In this document: positions 1 through 11,995 of the stretch, one piece after another
Layout: each line of letters starts with the position of its first letter
Numbering within the stretch: the first letter of the stretch is position 1
Source of the DNA: Gracilaria domingensis
Taxonomy: Eukaryota > Rhodophyta > Florideophyceae > Gracilariales > Gracilariaceae
Length of the DNA: 64,000 nucleotides
Assembly: GCA_022539475.1 (NCBI GenBank)
Contig: VCMS01000107.1
Span: forward strand, 47,475-111,474
Direction: 5' to 3'
Program-made: the position numbers and the translations under genes
Notes under the pieces: model-generated
The model's database searches: none
Seen by the model: the letters and a program-made list of their open reading frames with translations, nothing else
Told to the model about the DNA's origin: nothing

Positions 1-460
1 GTAGAAACTTTCGCAAAATGAGCCTTGTCAAGTTCAAAGAATGAAAAAGAGTTGGATCTGTTCTCATAAATGCCTTTTGTTGCTTAGAAATGTTCGAGGC
101 AAGTTGGCGTTTGGCAACATTCATTTTCTTGGTACGATCCGACAGAATTATGTGCTTGTTTCTCAAATGATCCGTAATATTGGTGTAGCATCTACCGAGC
201 TTGATTTTGCTTGTGCAGTTTGTAGCAACACAAACCCAATACTTTTGATCTGTAGCAACCTGTTTAAGTACAATTCCTGTCTCATATATGATTGATCTGG
301 TTGATCGCTCCGGAGGAAATGGGACAATTTCAAAACCATTTTGAGGGACAAATGCTGTTAACCGCTCTTTGAAGCAGTGTGAACTTGTGTTTAGAGCAGA
401 ATTGGATATCTGTGAGGTATCATTTGCTGTTGTTTCTGGTGGCTCTGTCACGGATGTCAT
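1..460 (-). CDS. BED-type zinc finger protein, hAT-transposon-like (partial, off left edge)
   Basis: A minus-strand frame opens at an ATG at 460, the first Met after an upstream in-frame stop, and stays open to base 1, giving at least 153 residues. About residues 65-100 carry a BED-like finger: the stretch YWVCVATNC gives C-x4-C and DHLRNKH gives H-x4-H about 19 residues later. BED fingers of this spacing bind DNA at the N terminus of hAT transposases and of host proteins derived from them. The first 45 residues are Ser/Thr-rich. No stop or frameshift is seen. The catalytic domain would lie beyond the left edge, so an active transposase, a domesticated gene and a decayed copy cannot be told apart. 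The finger is clear; the hAT assignment is inferred. Confidence 0.6.
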   Translation of the reverse strand, partial: MTSVTEPPETTANDTSQISNSALNTSSHCFKERLTAFVPQNGFEIVPFPPERSTRSIIYETGIVLKQVATDQKYWVCVATNCTSKIKLGRCYTNITDHLRNKHIILSDRTKKMNVAKRQLASNISKQQKAFMRTDPTLFHSLNLTRLILRKFL

Positions 461-679
461 TTGTTGAGGAATTTCGCGTGTTGTGTTTTACATCATTCTG
501 GTGATCGTTAGGAAGACGAAAAGTCATGGGGAAGCAGATCTGCAGCATGAAGCAAAGGAAAAATTGTTTTAAAACTTTTGAAAAGGATGTAAAATATTTG
601 TGAAATGTTTTGCAAAGGTTTTTCAAAATGTTTTGAAATATGTGGTTTTAACTTTGGTATAGTTAATATTTTTGAAAAC

Positions 680-905
680 TTTCAGTCAAGTTTTTGAATG
701 CATTAAAGTTTTGAATATAGTAATGGATTTGGTTTTAATGGATTTGAAGGTTTTAAGATATAGGTTTTTGCTGTATTTAATTGTTTTCACATATTTGACT
801 GGTGTAAGCTTTCAAATTTTGAATGCATTCAAAAAGCATTCAAATGTGCTGTAAGCATGCAATTGACTGCGTAACGTGTCAAACGGAGTCAAATGTTGCA
901 GCATT
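680..905. repeat. AT-rich tract with clustered ATTCAAA / TTTGAAT motifs
   Basis: This interval holds repeated short motifs of the type TTTGAATGCATT and GCATTCAAA on both strands, plus GTCAAA variants at its end. Similar clusters occur near 21.06-21.30 kb and 34.25-34.38 kb. No gene is recognisable here or in the flanking 461-680. It may be the end of a non-autonomous element, but no target duplication was found. Confidence 0.35.
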
Positions 906-966
906 CATTCCATCGGAGCAACATTGGGACGCAACTAAGAGAGGGCGCCTCAGTCGGAATTGATTT

Positions 967-1391
967 ATGGTAGACGGTAGATGGGTTTCAGCGTCTCAGA
1001 GCACTGCAATCTCTCGCTACCGATGGGTCACAGAAATCGAGGAGAATATGCAAGTCTTGGCATTACAATCTTCTGCAACGAAGAGATGGGCGTCCCATTT
1101 GGATGGAGGAAATTTTATGTGTTTGTTCCTACCTAAGGGAGTCCACTTGTATACGGAGGATAATCTTTGCCGACAACGTTTACTCTATATCTGGTGTCGT
1201 GTCCGTTCTAATTGAAGATGTTGAGGGGTTAACAGCCGAAGACGTGGATCCTGCCAAACTGACAGAAGTATTCAAAAAAAGCGCCCACTGCTTATTAATG
1301 TGAAAGAGCGTCATTATCTTAGATGTGCAAATTTCGCGCTGCAACTCTTGTCTCGTGATGGGATGCTGGAGCAGTTCGAGGTTATATGTGA
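967..1391 (+). pseudogene. Unrecognised coding debris
   Basis: Two overlapping plus-strand frames look protein-like but break into each other. One reads an acidic stretch around 1190-1275 (VEGLTAEDVDPAKLTEVF). The next frame continues at about 1275 with KKRPLLINVKERHYLRC and runs to a stop near 1390. Joining them needs a frameshift in an A-rich run at about 1272-1280. I do not recognise the family. It lies upstream of the epimerase-like pseudogene but does not resemble that enzyme. Confidence 0.22.
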
Positions 1392-1962
1392 AACTTGAGT
1401 GAAATAGGTCTCACACACCTGTCCCAGGCCCCGCAGTATGTTTTGCATGCCGAGGAGTATCTTTCATTCTCGATTTTCTCCAAATGCTTCGATTGAAAGG
1501 CAAGTCGACCAAGACGAAGCAATGGAAAAGATTTGAGAAAGTTCATGGTTTCTTCTAGTTTACCGATAGAGCTCATATGAGAAGACATACCACAAAGTGT
1601 GATAATGTTTTATGAAAAGTAAGGAGAAGACTAGAAAGTGACCAATGAATGGAGTCGGTTGCTAACTTCACTTGTACAAAACTAGTTACTTAGAGCTTTA
1701 ATACAGGATGAAAAGAAGCGTTTTGGCTCCATAAAGGACGTGAATGGGTTACAACCTCAGTCAGATGGCTTTCATCTCCGTTTTATCTAGGTTATAAACG
1801 GTGATTATTTGTGAGAGGGATCAGGTTGATATTACTGGAGTTATCGAGAATATGCAGTATGGATTCTCGTTTGATTGTTGCGACATTAATTTAGGCTTCA
1901 TGATTTGCTTACGTTTCGCATGAAGCGAGTTCAATGGGAGAAACTGGAGCGGACTAGCTGCA

Positions 1963-2925
1963 TATAGATATAATGCACTGTCATTCTGCGGCGAACCTTA
2001 CTGTTGACCCGCCTCTTGCCGAAGCCCTGCGGAGGTATACCTATTTTTTTCGGACTTTCATTTGATGGTATCAGATCCTGGTCGATGGATAAAAGACCTT
2101 GCTGAAGCAGGGGCAGACAGAGTCATATTTCATATCGAAAGAGTGACTAAGGGACTAGACACCTGCAAGGTACCAACTGAGGAGAAGAACTTGGTGGTGA
2201 AAGAATTATGTAACCGAATTAGAAGGATGGGGATGCAGGTTATAGTGGCTCTGCGCGCGAATACATGTATGAAGCCCCAGGTGAACATTTGGGTGGTGTA
2301 TGTATGCTGCATATCTGATATCGGGGTCCAGATGTCTACGATGTGCCTGGTTTGGTACCGTGTCGTATGTAAGTCGTATCAACGTCAACTATGTGTCGTA
2401 TACGTGTCTAATGCATGGCTGATGATTGCAGATGTAACGGAATAAAAAATGGTCATTTTTTGAGATTGGCACTGTGCCTGTTGTGTGCGAATAACACCCG
2501 TAAACCAGTCATGCGTACGCTTTAGATGCGACAAAGATACGCCATACATCAGATTTTGTGCCAAAACAGGCACAGAGTAGACAAATGAACCCCTTGAACA
2601 GGCGCAGACAGTACATAAACCGCGCAAATGTTCACCAGGGAAGGTCATAGAAATACTTAAGAACGAGGGACTTGTAGACATGATATTGTTGATGACGGTA
2701 GACCCAGGGTTTGAAGGACAGGCAGTTATGGAGGGTGCTGTCGATAAGGTGCACTAGTCAGAAGAGTTGTAACCAAGAAAATCGATACAGATGGATAAAA
2801 GCATTGGAATGAAAACTTTGAAAGGAGCAGCGAGCGCCGGTGCAAAAATTTAGTTGCAAGATCTGCCATTTTTGGCTCGAGTGACCAAGCTCGTGTCAAC
2901 GCTTTACTTTAAAAAGTCGTTTAAA
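1963..2925 (+). pseudogene. Ribulose-phosphate 3-epimerase-like pseudogene
   Basis: Fragments in the right order match the TIM-barrel pentose-phosphate enzyme that interconverts ribulose 5-phosphate and xylulose 5-phosphate. They are an NLTVDPPLAEALR-like strand near 1990; MVSDPGRWIKDLAEAGAD at about 2065-2115; the motif VDMILLMTVDPGFEGQ at about 2668-2720; and a C-terminal GSAIF-like segment, read as ARSAIFGSSDQARV, at about 2860-2900. The pieces lie in different frames. A TAG follows the VDKVH segment near 2755, and a frameshift falls within the KIDTDG region near 2790. About 340 bp of unrelated sequence (roughly 2265-2620) separates the two halves of the barrel; it is either an insertion or a decayed intron. 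A functional product is unlikely. The family match rests on several separate motifs. Confidence 0.78.
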
Positions 2926-3178
2926 GGTAGAAGTTGGGCTTAAATCGTGTAGAAGAGAATGAATGGGGATGATTGAGGTAAGATGGGTGGCGATTTGCAT
3001 CGCAACTCGGGAGGAAATGGAAACGCAAAGTAGCACTAGCGAAGATTCGGGAGAGGGGGGCGGAGAAGAGTGGATGGGGCGGTGGCACGAAGTAGAACAT
3101 CTACGAAACCTAGAAGAACCAGGCACTAAAGTGCGTTAGGTTTCCTAAGCTTTTAAGTACCAGCCTCTGGCATCCCCC

Positions 3179-4026
3179 TTGCGCGCCACTAATATGCCAA
3201 AAACTATCTTATTTTCCAAAGCGCACAAAAAAAATTCACCTTTGCAGAACATCTTGAGGGTGGTCAATGGGGAGGTAGCTCAAAATCAGCAAAAAGAGGA
3301 GAGTTTGCCAGATGACCTTTTTCTGTTGAAGACAGAGCAGTTACGAGGCTTGGATACACACAAAGAGGTATAGACAAATCTCCGCGATGATCGTCTGTTG
3401 TCAGTTCCTTAACTTATTGACTCCTCGTCAAATCGTGTGAAAGCATTTGAGAAAGAAAAATGCAAAACCCAGCGTTTTCGGAATTTTGTGCTGACATCTT
3501 GGACGATTTGGGTTGCAAAGTGGTACCAGATGTACCCCTTACTTGGAAGAGACTCTTTGATTGAAACTAGAGAGCTTAAAATCTGAACATGATTTATGTT
3601 CTGAAGGAAAGATTACTCCACGATAGAGCTTAGGCAGTGGTATATATAAGCCGAACAACTGGTCCCTCTGGATGCGACCGAAGATCATATCTTCTCTCTT
3701 GTAGGAATGCGATTGTTCTTCAGGTTGTTGTATGCTTTCGCCATGCCAATTTCTGTACTTCCTATCCGATTTCTATCACTTTCATCCCTGGCCTTCCGTC
3801 GAATCCAAAATATGGAGCCGCTCACCCCAAGTCTAAGAAACTGTCACGGTTCTATGACTTTTTGATTTTGGTCGCGTACGCACAGTTGCCATACACCATT
3901 TTACAACGTTCAGATTCTTTGGACGTTGGCATTGAACTGCTCATTGGTCAGTGCAGTATCCGCCAATCCATATACCATGTGTGTAACCATCCATTTCTAT
4001 TACTCACTATGTACTTTCTTGGTTAA
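3179..4026 (+). other. Unrecognised short open frames
   Basis: Short plus-strand frames at 3179-3373, about 3458-3564 and 3637-4026 have no motif I recognise. The first two are charged and may be neighbouring parts of one decayed mobile-element protein. The third (129 codons) is Ser/Cys-rich and does not look like a conserved domain. The only support is their position between two broken genes, so no function is given. Confidence 0.15.
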
Positions 4027-4559
4027 CGAGAGCTACATATATGGATGAAAAGCGAGCATCAGGCGCTTTCCAACGATGCCCTCAAGAACTGAATTGGATC
4101 TCCAGAACCATAGATATTTTAAGTTACATTTCATAACCTTGTCGTCATTACAAAATTAAATCTGACGTAGAACAGAGACACTGGCAATGCAAGTGCATGG
4201 CCCAGACCGCTTTTCTTTCAACGGCCCAACATAATGGGCCACCCTTGCTACATTCTTTCTTTGCCACCCCATTAAGATGAACAAATCACATCTGTTGTGT
4301 GAAGCCGAATCAACTCAAGAGCTTGATCTCTGCACAAACTCAGGCGAAGCACGATCCCTTTCTCCGTTAGATTATAACAGCGCAGGCCACGATGAAGAGG
4401 GACGTATGATTTTACCTCTTACGCTTCATACTTCACCGTCTTCACCTAGTGTTTCTGCAACGGAACCACTTGCAGAGGTCAACAAACAGTACGCCTTGCG
4501 CCACTACACAACATAAATTGCGAAATGAAACTGCGATCACCAGTGTGGGTTTTAGGGCA

Positions 4560-6260
4560 CTGTACGTCTGTCCATGAGCTTTGCAGCTATGAGTGAGGCA
4601 GAGCGATCCACAGCAATGAAAAGTATTCTGGTGCCATTTTCTGCTCCACCCAATACGACAAACGAGCTGCGAACGTAAGCGGAAAAAAACTCGAAAACAC
4701 GAAAACGACGGAGACAGGTTCATCTCGACAGCGCACGACTAAATACAAGGTATGCATTGCGGGGAGTACCCATGTGCATTAACGCATTTTCGGCAAAAAA
4801 ACAGGTTCAATCTCGCACAATTAGCTCTTTTGCCAATGTTGTAACGTCAAGCAGTTCATTCACATCTCACGGCGCTAGAGGACATGAACGTCGAAGCGGT
4901 TGTTTCTCAGCACAATCGATGATTGCATTGTTTTTCTTGCAAAGATATGGCGATTTGCATGCCACGGGCTGCCGAGCTGGACACGGTTCATCAGGGGATA
5001 AACCAGTCCTCTTTCTTTCAAGCGCCACAACAAAAGCAGCGTTTCATACAGCTTATGTTTCTGAATGGTTAGATATAGTGACTGCTCATTCGGAGAGCAC
5101 CGGGAGCACCAATCAACGACCAGAGAACGGGCTAATGAAGGAATCTTTCTTCAAGGAATGGCGAACTTACTACCTAATACTACGTAATCTCCGAGAACGA
5201 AGCGCTTCTGCGGTACGTGCACCAAGCTGGCGAACGCTATTGATGTTTCAAACGATCTTGACACGAAAGAAGCCTTACGTCAGGCGAGACAAAAGCATCG
5301 AAAGGAAGCTGGGAAAGAGTTCTTGTTTTATAAATCTCTGCAAAGCGAAGCGAAGCAGTCTACTAACATTCTTCACATCATCTTCGATTTTTCTGAAAAA
5401 GCGTTGCTCCTGCACTTGCTCCGACAACCCGACCAGTTGTATTTCGTAACGGGTTTAAAGTTCGACTTCTTTGGTGTTCACATTAGCAAAAATTCCTGGA
5501 CCAGGATATATGGGTTCCCTAAAGATAACTGGCCCAGCAAAAAGACTGCAAATGAAGTCCGTTCCTGGTTCATGATGCAATTAAGTTCTGTAAACAAGCG
5601 CATACACGCTTAAGAATCCTCAAACTACAGGCTGACAACTGTGCTGGACAAAACAAGAACCAGTTCATGTTGTTCTACTTTGTATGGAGGGCAATAATCG
5701 GAAGGGAGGATTCTATTGCACTGTACTTTCTGATCGCGGCTCATACAAGGAACACATGTGATGGCTCGTTTGGTTTAGTAAAGCGAAGAATAAAGGAGCG
5801 CAATGACAAGACACTGGCTCAGATCATGTGTGTTATTGAGGATAGCGCCTCTAGTAATACAGTTATACCAGCGTCTTTGGTGAATTGGGTCGAATGGAAA
5901 AAGCGTCTTGTAAGTTACTTTGTCGTGCCAAGCACCTTTAAGATTACTCGGTACCAGGTGTTCACGTTTGAAACTTCAAAGCCTGGAAAAATTACTGTCA
6001 AAGAGCTTGTTAAAAGCACAGACGATCGCCAGTTTAAGCATTTGAAGCGTGGAGTATCCTTGGCTGATGTTGTTGCTGGTACATTAAGTGATTCTATTTC
6101 TAACTTAAAGGCTCCGTGCAAGTGCATCAGTTTGGTTTCGTCGGCTCAGAAAGAAAACCGCGAGGACTACTTTATCAAAAACGTTCTTAAACGTTACTAC
6201 TCTAGTAGTCACGAGATAGCAGCTGTGCGCTTTGCCACCGGGGCTGGGTTGGCTACTTAG
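4560..6260 (+). pseudogene. DUF7869-type mobile-element protein, frameshifted
   Basis: Three successive frames make up one protein of roughly 550 residues. The first (about 4560-5190) has a basic KTRKRRRQVHLD segment and the LRGVPMCINAF region typical of the N-terminal part of this family. The second (about 5190-5613) starts with RFCGTCTKL, a CxxC element, and continues to HIIFDFSEKALL and TGLKFDFFGVH. The third (about 5600-6260) carries the hallmark ADNCAGQNKNQF (5631-5666) and, about 30 residues on, AAHTRNTCDGSFGLVKRR, the HT-x4-D-x-x-F signature. An in-frame TAA at 4676-4678 and frameshifts near 5190 and 5600 break it. DUF7869 proteins occur in many copies in algae, oomycetes and animals and are probably transposase-like (inference). 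The frame at 4277-4516 just upstream may be a further N-terminal piece. Confidence 0.72.
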
Positions 6261-6539
6261 ACAAGAAAGTGTTTTCGTTGTATTTCTGGATGTAGGCCTC
6301 GGACTTTAAGTCTGCAAAGATTCAGAAGAAGCCAAGCAATAGCTCTGTAACTTTCGTTTTGGTGCCCAAAAAGGGCTTAATAAAAGTTTTGAGTGATATC
6401 TCTGCTTCCGAAATCAGTACATAGTGAGTAATATAAATGGATCATCACACATGCTATCGACCATGGGAAGAATAGAATATGAAATCCGCAATTCATTTGC
6501 AAGTGTCGCTTCTGTAACTCCAGTCATGCCGATGATATC

Positions 6540-7079
6540 CTCTAATGATCATAAAAACCGAACCTCACCTTTATTTTCAAAACGCAGACCAACGGTTTGT
6601 ACATAAACTAAACCATTGCTTCGCAAATTTAGATCCTCCTCCTCAGATAGAACTCCAATAAGCTTTTCTCTCAGCTCTGTATTAATTCCTGGAACAATAT
6701 GTGCCCTTGCATCATTGTAGTATCACTCAGACGGACCAAATCAGTAGAAATAATCATCAGGAATAGCTATGGTACCGACTGGAATCTCTCGAAAGAGAAC
6801 CTACACAACAAACAGATATGGTTCTATCAACATCTTCTGCTGCCACAGCCGCCGTATTTGCACGAATCGTGACGAAATGAGGCCGTCGGTACACGTTCTT
6901 CCCGGCTGCTCCTTCCCCATGATGACGTTGAACGAAAACAACTGGATCAGAACTTCAGGATTGCAGTACACAATGACATCACCCTGTGTAGTGCTAACAG
7001 TTTTGGGCTGCAGTGACGATAACGTGACGTTTTGAACAAGATCGCGCTCTCGAGAAAGCCAAGCTTTCCAATGTTCCAT
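6540..7079 (-). pseudogene. Unrecognised minus-strand coding debris
   Basis: Minus-strand frames at 6801-7079 and about 6540-6760 read as ordinary protein (for example TELREKLIGVLSEEEDLNL) but are in different frames and separated by stops. They lie downstream of the hypothetical gene at 7107-7934 on the same strand and may be a further part of the same locus. No domain was recognised. Confidence 0.22.
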
Positions 7080-7106
7080 AAAGGAAGTTACTCTGAAAGA
7101 CTTGCT

Positions 7107-7934
7107 TCAGAGCAAATCTTCGTTGCGAGCCTGGTGGGATGATTCAAACTCGTTGATTACTGTCTTCTGACGGATTCGCGGTGCTTCATTTCGCGCCCTC
7201 TGTTCTAGGTCTTCTACTGCGCATGGCAAAGCGTCCGTAAATTTTCGCGCTCTCTGTTGGCTCAATCCAGGTTCCTGAAACTCTTAATGCGTATTCGTGT
7301 TTTCATTTCTTCCATCTGCTACATGCGAACTCCAAAACAACTGTCTTTGCTACTCACCTACGTTTCGTGATGGCTGATCGTCTTGCTGCTCGTCATAATT
7401 CTCAGCGCGATGCAAGTTGGAATCCATACCTCTGACAACTTCCCTCGTTGGCTCTTGAGTTTCATTGCCTAACTGGGCTACAGCAAATGTGGACGGAGCA
7501 TAAGCCCATCGTATGTTCTCCATCTGACCTCCAGTGTGAGCGGCAGCTAGCAATGTTGATGGTTGCGATAGTGCAGCAATCGCAGATTGCATGGCTTGTG
7601 TCGTAAGGGTTAATATCGTCGGCATTTTACCAACCGGTAATGACCTCAATGCTTTTGATGTGAGAAATGCATCACTTCCACATATTCCTGGCAGTAAATG
7701 TTGACTGGTTCTCTTATGTGCAGTTACTGCAACGCTAGCAGTCGGGATTGATTGCGTAGAACTATCCGGTGATTGCGAGTGTAGCGTATTTAGTTGCTCT
7801 TCTTCCTCCACGACGACCGATTGTAAAGAGCGATCGGTTTGAATCTCTTGGCCCAAGTCATCGCCATCGCATTCAAAAGCGAAGTTCCAAAACATGTTAT
7901 CGCTTACTGAAGACTTTTCGAAGAAAGCGCGCAT
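7107..7934 (-). CDS. Hypothetical protein, probably two exons
   Basis: The first exon begins with ATG at 7934 and gives about 191 residues rich in Ser, Thr, Gln and Glu, with an acidic run (VVEEEEQ) near residue 40. A donor-like GTAGGTGAGT lies at 7361-7352 and an acceptor TTTCAG ends at 7275. Splicing at 7361 keeps the frame and adds 55 charged, helical residues (QQRARKFTDA and onward) to a TGA at 7109-7107, for about 246 residues in all. Using the stronger GTGAGT donor at 7357 would give a different, shorter tail. I do not recognise the protein. It lies directly downstream of the hAT remnant on the same strand and could be an accessory protein of that element; this is inference. Confidence 0.33.
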
Positions 7935-8164
7935 TCCAATCCCAGGACGAACTTTCTGTCATTAGCTTCTCAATCAGTTTTCCATAAGTAGAGATATTTT
8001 CGTAGTAGTCAAATATCTTTTCAACGCCAATTCCACGTCAAATGGTTTTGGCTTGCCATCTCTCAATAGCAATTCAATAAAATCGCGTTTTAATCAATTA
8101 ACAGAGAACCTAAGAATTGTTCTTCAAGCGTGAATGAAATATTAATGACAGACGTACTACAATT

Positions 8165-10482
8165 TTTTCACCTGAAAATGTGTACATACGATCAATTGTG
8201 TACTTCTCTCATCCAGTTTGCTTCGATACTTGTTTGGTAGACGGCTCTGTGAACTGAAACTTCGTTCGGCGGCACATGAAGATGGTGAGCACGATAGAGT
8301 TCGACATGCGATCTTCGCAAGCTCCTTATTGCGCTGATCTGCGGCTATTCGCCACTACAATAAAGGTGCTCCGCGGTACTGTTCTAAGTATCGAACGCTT
8401 TCTAAGTGCATTGAACTTTGGTCTTGCCATCGCATCATCTGAGCGTGAAGTTGGCGAAGAATGGTGTGCATCAATGGAACGGATGCTTCAAATCTAAAAG
8501 CAGTGCAGAACTGACGAAGATGGCTCTTGAAGGGCTCCATGTGCGCTGTTGTATCTCCAGGAAACTGAAAGGGATCTAATAAATATGCGGCAAAGTGAAA
8601 GTCATCAAGTGTGTGCACTTTCATACGGGAGTTGCTTTGCCTCGGAGCCTTCCATTTTTGAGCTTGAAACAACCCCAAAAAGTTTTGTTTTCTCGCTAAT
8701 GTTAAATGCCTTCCTGTAAAAAGTTGAGAAAGGCTTCTTTCGAGTTCCAATGTTTTCGGCAGTACATCAGCAATCGAGCAGCTTTCGCTGTCCCAAAAGC
8801 GTAAATAATGGCGAACAACACGAAGAGGACGACGAATTTCTTGCGCTGATCCTTGAAGATCATCATCTTTGATCGCGTAGTCAAAGAGAGGGACCCGGCT
8901 TTCCACAGCCTTCTGTGATCGTGTCGGGTAGAGAACGGTACGACAGTCTTCCTGAGAAATTGGATTCAAAAGAACAGGCTGGCAGCGTATGATTGACTCA
9001 AGCATGTCTTCTACGACTGCTAAGCGCGTCAAAAAGTGTATACGAGGGAAAATAACTCTAAAGTTGGTGAGATCCTCATCACTATCACTCCTTGACTTTG
9101 AAATGAGAACGATACAGTTTTGAAGATTGTCATTGTGTTCCTGTATAAGAGTTTTCAACCTGGAGAGGAAAAGCTTGTGGTTCCTTGTCTCAAAAACGAT
9201 ATGAGCCACCTAGGATATGACCATCTTTACCCACATAATCTTCCCAAAATATTCCATGAGAACATGCAAACCATGCGCTTGATACTGAATACCAACTAGT
9301 CCTTTGTACGTCATGTTCAAAGCCTTTCTAGCATTAACACAGGCCTGCGCATAATCACTGACGACACCAAATATGCGCTGCTTTCCACCCAGTGGCTCAA
9401 CGACATTTTCAACGACCTGGACGTACTTCTCAGCCCCAGTAGCCGATCATCCCGTAGAAATAAACTCCACGAAAATTCAGCTGTTGTGATCTTTGTCGCC
9501 CTTCAATACAAAGAAGTAAGTTGACGACAATCGAAGATTTTGCATCTTGCCATGCATCAAACATGACTGTTCCGTAACCAGACTTTAACATGCTATGCAT
9601 ACCAGCCAAAGAAACACATCCTATTCATGGCAGGAATCATCCAGAAGCTCTTCGGAAAGCTTTTGAGAGGTATGCAAATACCTGTCCACATATCTATTCC
9701 TTATTTGCCTTGGGAATCGTACAAACATGTTCTCTTGAACGTCTTGTTTGTCGAGTAAACTAAATGGCCAGCCTTTCTCGCATATGGTGGCAATCAGATT
9801 TCTGTTTATCTCCGCTGCTTCCTGCGGTGAACACTGATCAACTTTTTGAACGTTCAGTTGGGTTTTATTGTATAACGGATGATCTTTCTGAAGATTCGAT
9901 AGCAATGTTCCCGCAAGCCGCTTGGTGCTTCTTGAAAGTCAATTATTTCCTGTTTAGCGATAGTCCTCTCGTCAATAATTGAGCGAGATTGAACTCTGTC
10001 TTGCTTTAGAGCACGACATTGGACGGCAATAACCTTGCGCTCAGCAGTATTCATCACAAAGCAACGCAAGTTATGTTGAGGTTTTTGTGGTTGCGTTGTC
10101 TGTATCAAGAATTGCGCTACAGGTCTTATATTCCAAGCTTTTCACTCAGACTTGGTCACTTAAACTTGATACCATTGACTTCTCCAATATGCAAGTTTTC
10201 GGCCTCCTCCCGTCTACGGCGGCACCCACTTGAAGCCCTGGAGAGAGCTTCTTGTTCTTCAGAGTGAGACTGTAAATTCGACAGTGGTGGTGCAGAAGAT
10301 ATGATCGCAGTGGAAAGCTGCTCAAAAATATCAGGGGTTGCAGAGAAAACCTGGTTGGGCGAACGGGCACTGTCATAATTGTCTTCCATGACGAACACTG
10401 AAGCCCGAGAGAGGTAGATCTGAATCTTGAGACATGTTTTTTCACTTGGAACGTTGATTAGATTGTTGTATGTATATATCAA
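8165..10482 (-). pseudogene. hAT-family transposase remnant (DUF659 and dimerisation regions)
   Basis: Reading leftward on the minus strand, the pieces appear in the order of a hAT transposase. An N-terminal Ser/Arg-rich segment lies at about 10400-10156. A helical EINRNLIATICEKGWPFSLL segment, typical of the region before DUF659, lies near 9820. A DUF659-like block follows with VMFDAWQDAKSSIVVNLL near 9540 and then VSDYAQACVNARKALNM near 9330-9380. A 284-residue open segment spans 9209-8355. The dimerisation signature AAERSFSSQSRL falls at about 8240-8270. Several stops and frame changes, for example near 9205, 9420 and 8350, separate the pieces. The order and the two signatures make the assignment firm; the copy is clearly dead. 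Confidence 0.8.
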
Positions 10483-11575
10483 GATATGTTGCGATCAATT
10501 TTGCCAAAATTATGTGGTTGAACGGTGTCTGTTTGCAGCAGATCTGATTTGGGCAGTAACGTGATGGTCTTCAAAACTTGTCTCATGAGCTCTTCCGTAG
10601 TTTGAAGGACTTGCGAGGCTTACAGAAGAAACGAAATCACTTCGGAACATCAAGTCGAGATGCTTCTTTCTCGGTATAATCTTCTATCATATATGTGACT
10701 CACATGATGTTGGGCTTGAGGAGAGAAGAGAAAACGAATTGGTTGCTGCCTGTCTCTCCGGTAATGGATAGGTTAATCTGATGATATTCATAACTTGGCA
10801 GGTAATATTAAGATTATACTGTCGATGTCTCTCGCTTCTGGACAGGTACTTCACCGTCAATTTCGTGCTCTTTTCACAAAGAAGTATCGGGAAATGTAGA
10901 TAATCCTCGTTCTGAGGTTCGGCTCTAAGTGAACTCCACTTCTTCATTAATTCTTTTCTTATCACAGCTCGTTCTAGTACATCTCGAGTTCTTCTAACTA
11001 TGTTCTAAATATTCTACGCAGAGATACTCTCTCCATCGTAAACTAAAGATATGAGCCGATTGCATAAAATTACACCGCTTCTGCGCTTAGATCGAATGCA
11101 AAACAGAAAGCCTCTGAATCTTAATCATGTACTGGACAATCGCCATCACCAAATCCACCTCCTATCAGAACAAATTCATCACCAGCAGTCCTTCAAACAC
11201 ATATTCAAAAGCGCATAACATTACAAAGCGTCAACATCAGCACAGCAGCATAAAAAGAGCCACCAACCAAGAATTCTGCTTCACTTGGCTCCGCGGAGCC
11301 CAAACCAGACTAGCGCCCCTCCCAGCAATTTTAATTCCTTTCAGATTGATCATCACCAACATGGCTCTAGTTGTCATCAATTGTTGGACGCGGATGTCCG
11401 AGAAACGCATTCATCGGATGATTAGCAGAGAAATGGAACTCGTCGATTCTGGTTGCTCGTTCCACACTGCGGAGGAAGACCTGCTTCTCGGTACATCTTC
11501 GCTTCATTAAGAATTCAAAAGAAGGCCCATGAGAAGTCAATACTGTCCAATTCTAGACTTTAGCTCAAACCAACA
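10483..11575. other. Interval with no recognisable gene
   Basis: Two short frames (10687-10965 minus, 11127-11510 plus) show no domain. The sequence is AT-rich and lies between the hAT and the pogo-like remnants, so it is probably mobile-element debris. The promoter or left end of the hAT element may lie in the first few hundred bases, but I found no terminal repeat. Confidence 0.2.
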
Positions 11576-11577
11576 GA

Positions 11578-11995
11578 GGAGAAGCAAATTGTTTCGCTAT
11601 TGATAGAATACAGCAAGGAAGGTAGAGCACTGTGCCGCAGCGATCTACAAGAATATGTTCAGATGTTGGTAGCCACTGTTCCAGCTCACCGTAGCGATAG
11701 AATTCGATTCAAGAATGGCAAATCAGGGCGGAGGTTTTGTGACTTGTTTGAAGCCCGGCATGCCCAGAAAATCATACTGAAGATACCCTCTCGGCAGGAC
11801 GACAAACGATTTGCCACGAGCAACGCAAAGGTACTCGTCTAGCATACGTTAGCTGTGAAGGATATCATCCACCGTCACAATATTCTGCACTCTCATATTG
11901 TCAATGTCACTGAAACAGGCTTTTCACAACGCCTCGATCATTGCAGATGAGGCGAGTGGTTGAGAAGTCGGGCGTGGCTGCGCGGAGACAAATGC
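11578..11995 (+). pseudogene. pogo/CENP-B-type (DDE_1) transposase remnant
   Basis: A frame from about 11570 reads LKPTEEKQIVSLLIEYSKEG, like the CENP-B-type helix-turn-helix start. The middle has FKNGKSGRRFCDLFEARH, comparable to the Pro-Gly-x-x-Trp / Phe-x-x-Arg-His segment of this family. After a TAG at 11840-11842 the same frame continues to NVTETGFS at about 11911-11932, matching the N-x-D-E-T-G catalytic motif that begins the DDE_1 domain, with Thr in place of the catalytic Asp. After about 11950 the match shifts frame. The remaining catalytic residues are not found, so only the N-terminal third survives. The assignment rests on motif order and is moderate. Confidence 0.5.

Noticed and set aside
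2385..2681. A 98-codon minus-strand frame
   Set aside because: It lies antisense within the insert of the epimerase pseudogene, with no recognisable domain.
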